Source: JBEKJU01 sp050011095
GTDB taxonomy: Bacteria > Desulfobacterota > Syntrophorhabdia > Syntrophorhabdales > WCHB1-27
NCBI GenBank assembly: GCA_050011095.1
Contig: JBEKJU010000147.1
Location: 1-13,443 of the forward strand
Reading direction: 5' to 3'
Length of the DNA stretch: 13,443 nucleotides
The stretch's first letter is position 1; each line of letters begins with the position of its first letter. A program made the translations under genes and the position numbers. The notes under the pieces are model-generated. The model saw only the letters and a program-made list of their open reading frames with translations. It was not told the origin of the DNA and made no database searches. Positions 1 through 7,299 of the stretch are shown one piece after another.

Positions 1-111
1 GAACTCATGATAATAGGCGGCGACATCGAGGCGGTCAAAAAGAACCTCGTCCGCCTCCTCTCGAGCACCAGGATGCTCGAACTGAACATAAGCGACGCCC
101 TGCTGGTGTAG
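1..111 (+). CDS. 3' end of an unidentified gene (C-terminal 36 residues)
   Basis: Frame 1 is open from the first base to a TAG at 109-111 and encodes 36 residues starting ELMIIGGDIEAVKK and ending in DALLV. The pattern of a short strand (LMIIGG), an amphipathic helix (DIEAVKKNLVRLLSS) and a second strand (MLELNISDALLV) resembles the last beta-alpha-beta unit of ACT-like regulatory domains such as the C-terminus of NikR-type regulators. That resemblance is weak and no cofactor-binding residue is visible, so I assign no function. Composition and codon use match the rest of the window, which supports a real coding end. The final G of the stop codon is also the first base of a GAGGCGGGTCG repeat that recurs at 135-145. 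Confidence 0.6.
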   Translation, partial: ELMIIGGDIEAVKKNLVRLLSSTRMLELNISDALLV

Positions 112-225
112 AGGCGGGTCGCGGGACAGTGCTCGAGGCGGGTCGTGCTCTGCCGCCGGAGGGGGCGACGGCGGGGCACCCACGCAGGGGTCGCGCTTGA
201 GGGTGTCCCGGTAATTCAAGGCGAC
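111..225 (+). repeat. Dispersed hairpin repeat, copy 1 (diverged)
   Basis: First of four related intergenic blocks. It contains GGAGGGGGCGAC, then ACCCACGCAGGGGT (degenerate hairpin), then GGGTGTCCCGGTAATT and AGGCGAC, in the same order as the other copies. It shares GCGGGTCGTGCTCTGCCG and the following GGAGGGGGCGAC block most closely with copy 2. A direct repeat GAGGCGGGTCG occurs at 111-121 and 135-145. No convincing open frame lies here. The repeat ends about 60 nt before the cytochrome c start codon. Confidence 0.65.
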
Positions 226-251
226 CCGGTGCTAAGGGGGGGCTGAATCTG

Positions 252-280
252 TTGACAAAACACCGGCTGCTGCCTTTAAT
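252..280 (+). promoter_or_regulatory. Strong sigma70-type promoter for the cytochrome pair
   Basis: A perfect TTGACA (-35) at 252-257 and TTTAAT (-10, 5 of 6 consensus) at 275-280 are separated by exactly 17 nt. Only 6 nt (CTCCTT) separate the -10 box from the ATG at 287, so transcription should begin at or next to that A. No Shine-Dalgarno sequence precedes the ATG. Together these suggest a leaderless mRNA. Confidence 0.6.
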
Positions 281-286
281 CTCCTT

Positions 287-1396
287 ATGGAAGCGATCCG
301 CCGCATCCAGGAGAAATGCGCGGCCGGTCTTCTCCTTTCGGCACTACTCGCGACGGTCATCCCGGCGCTTTGCGGCCCGCAGGCACACGCCGGTGCGCGG
401 GCGGGCGGGCCCGAGGGCCTCGCCGCCGCCCCTTCCCCTCCGGCCGGGGCCGGTCCCGTGTCCGCCGAGGAGTTCGCAAGGACGGTCCACGGCAGGGCCG
501 GCATCACGTGCGCCGACTGCCACGCATCACACGGGGCCCCGGCCGGGGGTCTTGAAAGCACGCGCATCTGCGCCGGGTGCCACGGGGACGTCGAAAGGAT
601 ATACCGCGCCTCGCTTCACGGCCGCCTTGGGGCCACCCACTGCGTCGACTGCCACGACCCCCACACCATAAGACCCTACAGGGAACTGGAGGCAAAGGAG
701 CGTATCGCCGTCTGCGCCGGGTGCCACGGCGATTATCTGAAAAGGCACCGATGGCTTCCGAATACGTCGCTCCACTTCGACTATCTCGAATGCGCCACCT
801 GCCACAGCCCGCGCTCTGAAAAGGGCATGGTCTTCTACTTCGCCCGGAAGACCCCCGCCGGGAAGGTCAGGCTTTCCTATGGGGACCTCGTCGCCCTCTA
901 CGGGAAAGACCCGGCAGGCCTATTGATACGGGGCAGCGCCGACGAACAGATCGGCCGGCTTTTCACAATACTCTCGAAGCGGGACAAGGGCCTCGTCATC
1001 GACGCGTCGATCATCGTCACGAAGGCGTATCACAGCTATTCCGAGACGCGCCTCAAGGAAAGGCGGTGCGTCACGTGCCACTCGCGTCAGGCCGGTTTCT
1101 ACCGCTCCATGTTCTTCATCCTGCCGGGCAGGGAATCGGCCGACTACATCCCCGTGAAGGGCACGATCCTTTCCGCCTACCCCTTGAGCGCCTCGGTCGA
1201 TTTCTTCCTCCTCGGGCAGGACAAGATAAGAAGGGACGACTTAAGGAACCTTTTCGGGCTGAAAAGCCGCAACGGTGCGGGAGGCCGGCCGTCGCTCGGG
1301 CTCAAGTGGATCGATTTCGCGGGCGTCCTCGCCATCGTGCTCACGGCCGTCGCCGTCTCCGGCCACGTGATCCTGCGTCGGATAGTGAAGCAGTGA
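287..1396 (+). CDS. Membrane-anchored hexahaem c-type cytochrome
   Basis: A 369-residue protein with six CXXCH haem-attachment motifs, starting at C75, C95, C119, C143, C169 and C261. The first five are closely spaced; the sixth stands after a gap of about 88 residues. The N-terminus (about residues 1-36) is a signal peptide with a hydrophobic core near 14-29, followed by an Ala/Gly/Pro-rich linker. A C-terminal helix (about 341-363), followed by RR and K, anchors the haem domain on the outer face of the inner membrane. The family resembles multihaem (NapC/NrfH-like or octahaem-related) electron carriers, but the exact subfamily is not clear. It is followed by a cytochrome b gene, so a role as periplasmic partner of a quinone-reactive cytochrome is likely. 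The start ATG has no ribosome binding site; see the promoter at 252-280. No other in-frame start would preserve the signal peptide. Confidence 0.85.
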   Translation: MEAIRRIQEKCAAGLLLSALLATVIPALCGPQAHAGARAGGPEGLAAAPSPPAGAGPVSAEEFARTVHGRAGITCADCHASHGAPAGGLESTRICAGCHGDVERIYRASLHGRLGATHCVDCHDPHTIRPYRELEAKERIAVCAGCHGDYLKRHRWLPNTSLHFDYLECATCHSPRSEKGMVFYFARKTPAGKVRLSYGDLVALYGKDPAGLLIRGSADEQIGRLFTILSKRDKGLVIDASIIVTKAYHSYSETRLKERRCVTCHSRQAGFYRSMFFILPGRESADYIPVKGTILSAYPLSASVDFFLLGQDKIRRDDLRNLFGLKSRNGAGGRPSLGLKWIDFAGVLAIVLTAVAVSGHVILRRIVKQ

Positions 1397-1450
1397 TACC
1401 ACATGAACAGGTGGCTCGAGAGGGGGGGTGACGCGGAGCCGGCGAGGCAC

Positions 1451-1611
1451 TTTCTCGCCTCCGCCCCTTCCTCTTTATGAGGGGGAGGCTCGGCGGGTAC
1501 CCACGTAGTGGGTGTCGCGAAGCGGGTCGTGCTCTGCCGACGGAGGGGGCGACCGCGGGGTACCCACGCAGTGGGTCGCACGTAGTGGGTGTCCCAATAA
1601 TTGCAGGTGAC
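1451..1611 (+). repeat. Dispersed hairpin repeat, copy 2 (long form, internally duplicated)
   Basis: This is the longest copy. It starts with CGCCTCCGCCCCTTCC and TTTATGAGGGGGAGGCTC, as copy 3 does, then carries hairpin units ACCCACGTAGTGGGT (about 1500-1514) and ACCCACGCAGTGGGT (about 1562-1576) and a half unit CACGTAGTGGGT, before the shared end GTCCCAATAATTGCAGGTGA. It fills nearly the whole 218-bp gap between the cytochrome c and cytochrome b genes. The open frames through it on both strands (for example the minus-strand peptide CNYWDTHYV) come from the repeat and are not genes. Confidence 0.75.
1605..1610 (+). promoter_or_regulatory. Ribosome binding site supplied by the repeat
   Basis: AGGTGA lies 4 nt before the ATG at 1615 and is the last conserved block of repeat copy 2 (the same AATTGCAGGTGA closes copy 3). 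It decides the start of the cytochrome b gene; the open frame upstream of it is only repeat sequence. Confidence 0.6.
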
Positions 1612-1614
1612 GCG

Positions 1615-2352
1615 ATGAAGGAACTCCATCCCCTTTGGCTCAGGATCTGGCACTGGCTCAACACGGCGCTCGCCTTGCTCCTCATGGTCACGGGCCTCAG
1701 GCTCCGCGTACCCGATCTTTCGATCTTCGGCTACAGGGGCGCCGTCCTCGTCCACAAGGGGGCGGGCCTCGTAATGGCCGGGTGCTTTCTCTTCTGGCTC
1801 GTCTCAGGCATGGTCGACGGCAGCATCCGCCGGTATTACGCGCCCAGGGGGCGCGACCTCGCGGGCCTCGCCAGACAGGCCCGCTACTACGCCGTCGGCG
1901 TCTTCATGGGCGAAAAAAACCCCCATCCCGCGACCGTGCGGGACAAGTTCAACCCCCTGCAGAAGCTCGCCTACGGGGCGATCCAGTTCGTCGTCACGCC
2001 GGTCGTGATCGTGACGGGCATCCTCTTCAGCGACATCCTCTTCTTCCGGAGCGCCATCGCCGCCATCGGCGGCATAAGGAGCCTCAACGCAATCCACCTC
2101 ATAGGTGGTTACGTCTTTGTCGAATACCTCGTCGTTCACGTATATATGGCGACCCTGGGCGAGACACCCCTTGCCCACATAAGGGAAATGGTCACGGGCC
2201 GGATGGATTTAGTGGAAGGGCCGCAAACGATCTCCCCCCTTGCCGATGCGCCACCGGGCGAAAAGGCAACCGCCGAAGGCGAGGGTAAAGAAGATGGGGG
2301 CGACGGGCCGGAAGACCGAAAGGGGCCTTACGCGTCCTACCCCGTGAAATAG
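1615..2352 (+). CDS. Four-helix cytochrome b (cytochrome b561/thiosulfate-reductase gamma type)
   Basis: A 245-residue integral membrane protein of the di-haem cytochrome b family used as the quinone-reactive subunit of formate dehydrogenases, Ni/Fe hydrogenases and thiosulfate reductases. The N-terminal signature HPLWLRIWHWLN, four hydrophobic helices (about 14-29, 45-66, 121-142, 160-182) and likely haem ligands H13, H47, H161 and H175 support this. The tail (about 200-245) is hydrophilic and low-complexity, rich in Gly, Glu, Lys and Pro. With the upstream cytochrome c it would form a two-gene unit for quinol oxidation or reduction coupled to the periplasm. The frame is open back to 1477, but that part is repeat sequence, so I start at 1615, where a ribosome binding site and the family's usual N-terminus coincide. 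The last 16 nt overlap the convergent gene. Confidence 0.85.
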   Translation: MKELHPLWLRIWHWLNTALALLLMVTGLRLRVPDLSIFGYRGAVLVHKGAGLVMAGCFLFWLVSGMVDGSIRRYYAPRGRDLAGLARQARYYAVGVFMGEKNPHPATVRDKFNPLQKLAYGAIQFVVTPVVIVTGILFSDILFFRSAIAAIGGIRSLNAIHLIGGYVFVEYLVVHVYMATLGETPLAHIREMVTGRMDLVEGPQTISPLADAPPGEKATAEGEGKEDGGDGPEDRKGPYASYPVK

Positions 2353-3377
2353 GGCCGCAAATCGCGGCAGACGTCCTCGGGCAGGGCCACGCTGACCGGT
2401 TCGCCGAGGAGGGCCTGAAAGAAGCTGAAATCCGGCGCGTAATCCCGCAGGTTCAGGAAGGTCCGGGGGATGATCCGGAAATGGGAGGAAAAAAATGTCT
2501 GGCCGGCAGGACCGAAGGACCATACCGCATTGAAGCTCGACATGCCGGCATCCCTGAAATAGGCGAAGAGGCGCGTCAGGCCCGAAATCAAATCGCCAAT
2601 GTCGGATGCGGTCAGGTCCCGCACGGAGAAGACATGGGGAAAGATGGCCATCACGTCGCCCGGAATGCCGCGAGGCACGAAGGAGGCAAGCCATTCCGAC
2701 CTCCCCGTCGTCCCTATATGGCGCACGCCCTGCCGCAATTCCTCCGCCACAAGCTCCGTCCAGAAGCTCACGCCGTGCTCCTCCTGAAACGCCTTCGAGC
2801 TTGTGTATTCATCGATGAAGACGTTTCCCGGATGGGCCGTCGCGAAATACTGCTGGTGGGGATGGACGAGGCCTCCCCCGGAAGGCGGCATGTAGTTCCA
2901 GGCCATGAGGTGGTACGGGAGCGAGGGTTCCAGGACGGCGACCCTCTTCAGGAAATCGACCCCTAGCGAAAGGGCGTTCCCGAGCATGGTCCCGTCGAAA
3001 CCGTCCAGGGGGACGGCGTGCCGGTCGCTCATGATGAGCACCGCGCTATAGATGTCGTAGGGGAAGAGGTTGGGGATGAGTTGGGCCTCCCCGATGGACG
3101 GCCGCCCCTCTCCCATGAGATCATCCGGGAAGCGGGGCGTGAAGCGCTCGCGCGCATCCGGGCAGAAGGGACAGAACCCCTTCACCTCGTCCCTGTTATA
3201 GCTACCCACGTCGAGGGGCTGCCACTGGATGGCGCCGAAGTGCGACAGGTGGCCCGTCCGTCCCGTGAGCGGGTCGACGCGGACCTGGAACGCCACGGTC
3301 CGGGGTGCGAAGGCCTGCCTCGGGTCAAGGAACGTGCTCTCCATGTCCTCGCGGCGAAAAACGATGGGAGACAGCAT
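2337..3377 (-). CDS. GalT/HIT-superfamily nucleotidyltransferase-like protein
   Basis: A 346-residue protein resembling galactose-1-phosphate uridylyltransferase. It has a zinc-type CPFC motif (C69, C72), a following H120 in SDRHAVPL at the position of a third GalT zinc ligand, and the active-site motif HPHQQ (H172, H174, Q176), where GalT uses the middle His as the nucleotidyl-His nucleophile. A second HIT-like half (about 225-305) ends in FFSSHFRIIPR. Length matches the two-domain GalT family (about 330-350). No other Leloir-pathway gene is near, so the sugar phosphate or nucleotide handled is unknown; ADP-sugar or nucleotide phosphorylase activity is possible. It is tail-to-tail with cytochrome b and overlaps it by 16 nt. 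The start at 3377 has no clear ribosome binding site but sits right behind a promoter; ATG at 3344 (residue 12) is an alternative. Confidence 0.75.
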   Translation of the reverse strand: MLSPIVFRREDMESTFLDPRQAFAPRTVAFQVRVDPLTGRTGHLSHFGAIQWQPLDVGSYNRDEVKGFCPFCPDARERFTPRFPDDLMGEGRPSIGEAQLIPNLFPYDIYSAVLIMSDRHAVPLDGFDGTMLGNALSLGVDFLKRVAVLEPSLPYHLMAWNYMPPSGGGLVHPHQQYFATAHPGNVFIDEYTSSKAFQEEHGVSFWTELVAEELRQGVRHIGTTGRSEWLASFVPRGIPGDVMAIFPHVFSVRDLTASDIGDLISGLTRLFAYFRDAGMSSFNAVWSFGPAGQTFFSSHFRIIPRTFLNLRDYAPDFSFFQALLGEPVSVALPEDVCRDLRPYFTG

Positions 3378-3382
3378 GGGGT

Positions 3383-3411
3383 AATATATATCGGATTGCC
3401 CTGAAAATCAA
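3383..3411 (-). promoter_or_regulatory. Candidate sigma70 promoter for the GalT-like gene
   Basis: On the minus strand, TTGATT (-35, 3406-3411) and TATATT (-10, 3383-3388) are 17 nt apart. Five nucleotides (ACCCC) follow before the ATG at 3377, so the transcript would begin at the start codon and have no leader. The boxes match 4 of 6 and 5 of 6 consensus positions. Confidence 0.45.
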
Positions 3412-3514
3412 CGCTAATCGGCGCATTGACGCACGTTTCCGCCCTTTCTCCCGCCTCCCGCGCTGAGGACGGCCGGCGGCAGGACGGAGACCCGACGGGG
3501 TGGTGAGAAAAACC

Positions 3515-3543
3515 TTGAAAGAGGCGTGTCCGCACGATACACT
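3515..3543 (+). promoter_or_regulatory. Candidate sigma70 promoter for the coiled-coil protein gene
   Basis: TTGAAA (3515-3520) and TACACT (3538-3543) with a 17-nt spacer lie in the 258-bp gap between divergent genes, giving a leader of about 85 nt. The -10 box is weak (4 of 6). Apart from this and the divergent promoter at 3383-3411, I see nothing in the gap. Confidence 0.35.
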
Positions 3544-3635
3544 ACGAGGCAGGGAAGGGCGGCAGGAGCAAAAGGCCACAACATAAGGCCGTCCGGCAAC
3601 GCGCGACTATTCGAGCGCCATAAGGAGACAACGGC

Positions 3636-4085
3636 ATGTTTGGTTTCAGGAAGAGAGACAGGATAAGGACCGTCGAGGATTTCTTCAAGAGCCAGAACGC
3701 CACTGTTAAGAGGGCGGACGACAGGGCCGCGCCCCGGATGATCGCCCGTGTCTTACCCTTTCTTGTCCCTGTGGTCGCCCTTCTCATTATCGCCGCGCTG
3801 GCCGCCCACGCATGGCGCCTCCGGTCCGAGGTCGGCGAGTTGCGCGACGACAACAGCCAGAAGGCATCGGAGATAGCGGCGCTCACCCGGCGGGGGGAGG
3901 CCCTCACGGCGGAACTCGACAAGTCCTGGAAGCAGATCGATCAGCTCAAGGCCGATGTGGCAAGACTCGAAAAGGAGCAGGAGACGCAAAACTTCCTAAG
4001 ACAGAAGGAGGCCCAGGCCGAGGCCGCGAGAAAGGCGGCCGCGGCCAGGAAAAAGGCCCCCAGAAAAAAGGCTGCCTCCGGCTGA
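3636..4085 (+). CDS. Small membrane-anchored coiled-coil protein of unknown function
   Basis: A 149-residue protein I do not recognise. A basic N-terminus (MFGFRKRDRIR, about 1-35) precedes a single hydrophobic helix (about 36-57, LPFLVPVVALLIIAALAAHAW). A long charged segment with heptad-like spacing (about 60-128) is a probable coiled coil. The tail (about 125-149) is very rich in Ala, Lys and Arg and could bind nucleic acid or acidic surfaces. The positive N-terminus suggests an N-in orientation with the coiled coil outside the cytoplasm, although the Lys-rich tail argues somewhat against that. AAGGAG eight nucleotides before the ATG is a good ribosome binding site. It is transcribed alone, divergent from the GalT-like gene and convergent with the flavoprotein gene, so context gives no function. 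Confidence 0.7.
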   Translation: MFGFRKRDRIRTVEDFFKSQNATVKRADDRAAPRMIARVLPFLVPVVALLIIAALAAHAWRLRSEVGELRDDNSQKASEIAALTRRGEALTAELDKSWKQIDQLKADVARLEKEQETQNFLRQKEAQAEAARKAAAARKKAPRKKAASG

Positions 4086-4088
4086 AAT

Positions 4089-4169
4089 AGTGAAAAGGGG
4101 AAAGTGGAAAGTTAAGGCCGACCCCAACCGCGCCGCCTTCTTTTCTCTTTTCACTTTCCCCTTTTCACT
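4089..4169. terminator. 23-bp inverted repeat between convergent genes, likely bidirectional terminator
   Basis: The arms 4089-4111 and 4147-4169 pair at 22 of 23 positions around a 35-nt loop. Each arm begins close behind the stop codon of the facing gene (4085 on the plus strand, 4172-4174 on the minus strand). The arms are A/G-rich on one strand and T/C-rich on the other (core GTGAAAAGGGGAAAGTG). There is no GC-rich stem with a U tract, so it is not a textbook intrinsic terminator, but placement and symmetry suggest it ends both transcripts. Confidence 0.55.
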
Positions 4170-4171
4170 TG

Positions 4172-5029
4172 TTATTCCGGCTTCAGCCACCTGCCGATGT
4201 CCCTGTAGGGGCCACTCAGGCGGGATAGTTCCTTCCTCGTCGCCAAAAAGCGCGCCTTCATGCCCGCGAGCCACAGCCGGTGCTCCCGGACGAACCGGAT
4301 GTCCAGCACGTCCCATCCCGCATCGTTCGGCACGGCCCCGCCCTCGCCATCCATCGTGAAGGTGCCGTGGCAGAGCGTGCAGATGAGGTCCGTCTCCCTG
4401 ATCCTGACGATGTTATTGCCGCAGAACGGACAGGCCCGGCCGCCTGGATCCGGCTGCATCGTCTCTGCCTCGTCGAAGAGAACCCTTCCGAGGCGGGCCG
4501 CCTCTTTGATGGCCGCCTCGTTCAGCAGGATGTCGCCCGGCAGCGCCGCCTCCAGGCTGACGCTCGCCTTGACCTCCACCCCGAGGAAGGCCGCGAGGGT
4601 CCGCAGCGCCTGCGGGGCACACCCGATGCGGTCCCGCATTCCATAGGTGTTGACGAGGATGCACGGCTTCTTTTCCATCGTGTCTATGGCATGGAAGAAG
4701 GAGAAGGCCCGGTCGAGGAGCCGTTTCACGCTGCCGTGGGTGCCGAGGAAATAGACGGGCGAGGCGATGATGAGGGCGTCGCACGTCCGCACATGCTCGA
4801 TCAGAAACTCCGTGTCATCCTGAATCCTGCACCGGCCTTCCTCGCCGATGCAGGAGTAGCAGCCCTGACAAGGCATGATGGTGAGATCGGAAAGACGCAC
4901 CAGGTCGAGCCGATGGTCGACATCGACATGCCTCGATACCTCCTTTGCGAAAAGCTCACAATTTCCGAGCCTCCTCGGCGAGCCGATTATGCCGAGAATT
5001 GTCCTGATTCCAGTGGTTTTTTCTGCCAT
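4172..5029 (-). CDS. Iron-sulfur flavoprotein (NADPH-dependent FMN reductase family) with C-terminal zinc-ribbon-like module
   Basis: About 285 residues. The N-terminal flavodoxin-like fold has the FMN phosphate loop GSPRRLGNCELF (about 16-27) and SPVYFLGTHGSVKRLLDR (about 90-107), typical of the family. The compact cysteine motif CQGCYSC plus a fourth Cys (C54, C57, C60, C67) is the 4Fe-4S-binding pattern of archaeal and anaerobic iron-sulfur flavoproteins. After about residue 195 an extra part carries two pairs, CPFC and CTLC (C200, C203, C217, C220), resembling a zinc ribbon, then an Arg-rich helical tail. A role in electron transfer or oxygen/redox defence in the cytoplasm is likely; the donor and acceptor are unknown. 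Upstream in-frame TTG (5038) and GTG (5032) codons are possible starts behind GGAGAGGGG; I chose ATG 5029. It starts back-to-back with ftsH. Confidence 0.8.
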   Translation of the reverse strand: MAEKTTGIRTILGIIGSPRRLGNCELFAKEVSRHVDVDHRLDLVRLSDLTIMPCQGCYSCIGEEGRCRIQDDTEFLIEHVRTCDALIIASPVYFLGTHGSVKRLLDRAFSFFHAIDTMEKKPCILVNTYGMRDRIGCAPQALRTLAAFLGVEVKASVSLEAALPGDILLNEAAIKEAARLGRVLFDEAETMQPDPGGRACPFCGNNIVRIRETDLICTLCHGTFTMDGEGGAVPNDAGWDVLDIRFVREHRLWLAGMKARFLATRKELSRLSGPYRDIGRWLKPE

Positions 5030-5058
5030 CACGGTCAACCCCTCTCCAGGTAAGCCTA

Positions 5059-5087
5059 TTGAAACTAAACGGATTTTATGTTAAAAC
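5059..5087 (+). promoter_or_regulatory. Candidate promoter for ftsH, embedded in its apparent 5' coding end
   Basis: TTGAAA (5059-5064), a 17-nt spacer and TAAAAC (5082-5087) with an extended -10 TG at 5079-5080 lie in an AT-rich patch of otherwise GC-rich DNA. Seven nucleotides later comes ATG 5095, which has no Shine-Dalgarno sequence. If real, transcription starts at about that ATG and the TTG at 5059 is not the start codon. Confidence 0.4.
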
Positions 5088-5094
5088 CCTTGTT

Positions 5095-5101
<7 letters not shown>
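5073..5101 (-). promoter_or_regulatory. Possible divergent promoter for the iron-sulfur flavoprotein gene
   Basis: On the minus strand TTTTCA (5096-5101) and TAAAAT (5073-5078) are 17 nt apart. This would give a leader of about 35 nt containing GGAGAGGGG before the start codon. It overlaps the ftsH promoter candidate on the other strand, so the two could compete for polymerase. Confidence 0.3.
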
Positions 5102-6825
<1,724 letters not shown>

Positions 6826-6839
6826 AACAAGTGGAACTA

Positions 6840-7046
6840 AGAACGTGTGAAAAAAATCGCCTTTTTGTCGTCACCAAGCCTGCCCCGGAGTGTTTCTATC
6901 CGGGGGCGAAAGCCGGGGTCCAGGCTGTCCACAAGTGAGGGAAAATACTGGATGTCCCGCCTTCGCGGGATTAAGGCCCGCTTCGCTCTACCGGCGTCCG
7001 CCGGAATGACGGAAAAGGGTCGCCAGTTAATTTTTTAACACGTTCT
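6840..7046. mobile_element. MITE-like element with terminal inverted repeats, non-coding
   Basis: The ends 6840-6857 (AGAACGTGTGAAAAAAAT) and 7029-7046 pair at 16 of 18 positions. The 5-mer CTAAG occurs directly at both borders (6837-6841, 7045-7049), either as a target duplication or as part of the ends. Inside are three perfect hairpins: CCCCGGA/TCCGGGG (6883-6905), TCCCGC-CTTC-GCGGGA (6955-6970) and CCGGCG-TC-CGCCGG (6991-7004). The last, with the following GGAATGACGG, resembles the dispersed GTCATTCCGGC-type intergenic repeats common in proteobacteria. No credible gene is present; the short open frame at 6847-7038 reads through the hairpins. With only one copy visible, mobility is inferred. 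Confidence 0.55.
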
Positions 7047-7063
7047 AAGCCGACGGGTACATT

Positions 7064-7171
7064 TTTTCGCCTCCGCTCCTTCCTTTTTATGAGGGGGAGG
7101 CTCCGCCGGCTTTGCTGGCGGAGGGGGCGACCGGGTACCCACGTAGTGGGTGTCCCAATAATTGCAGGTGA
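7064..7171 (+). repeat. Dispersed hairpin repeat, copy 3 (most regular form)
   Basis: The order is CGCCTCCGCTCCTTCC, TTTATGAGGGGGAGGCTC, a hairpin CTCCGCC...GGCGGAG around GGCTTTGCT (7091-7113), GGGGGCGACCGG, the hairpin ACCCACGTAGTGGGT (7138-7152) and GTCCCAATAATTGCAGGTGA. The first and last blocks match copy 2 almost exactly. Its last six bases (AGGTGA) are also the first six bases of the second 35-bp ftsH repeat, so the junction has shared sequence. Confidence 0.75.
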
Positions 7172-7200
7172 ACGGGCTGGTCGAAACGGTTCGGGGATAG
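7166..7200 (+). repeat. 35-bp direct repeat, copy B (orphan duplicate of the ftsH 3' end)
   Basis: Identical to 6791-6825, including the TAG stop, but here it follows repeat copy 3 and is not joined to any coding frame. Between the two copies lies a 340-bp block with the MITE-like element and repeat copy 3. The simplest reading is that this block entered just behind ftsH and duplicated 35 bp, and that the sequence from 7201 on is the original ftsH-folP spacer. Confidence 0.9.
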
Positions 7201-7299
7201 CAGGCCCGCGGCCCGCATGGATCGGCCTCAACGGCGCGGCCGTGATGAGCCGGCGCACACACGACGCGGTCACGTGTAATATCCCAATGGGAGCTTGCT

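Noticed and set aside
111..1611. CRISPR array suggested by repeated GTGGGT/ACCCAC units
   Set aside because: Unit spacing is irregular, copies are dispersed over 9 kb, and there are no unique spacers of constant length or cas genes.
1477..1614. Upstream extension of the cytochrome b frame by 46 residues
   Set aside because: It is translated repeat sequence (arginine/glycine-rich, matching other non-coding copies). The family N-terminus and ribosome binding site point to ATG 1615.
1177..1755. Long minus-strand open frame with a CNYWDTHYV-containing peptide, and a similar one at 7035-7370
   Set aside because: The similar peptides arise because both frames run through the hairpin repeat. The rest is antisense to the cytochrome genes or folP and has no family match or ribosome binding site.
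6847..7038. Small plus-strand gene (63 codons) between ftsH and folP
   Set aside because: The frame passes through the terminal repeat and all three hairpins of the MITE-like element; no ribosome binding site or recognisable protein.
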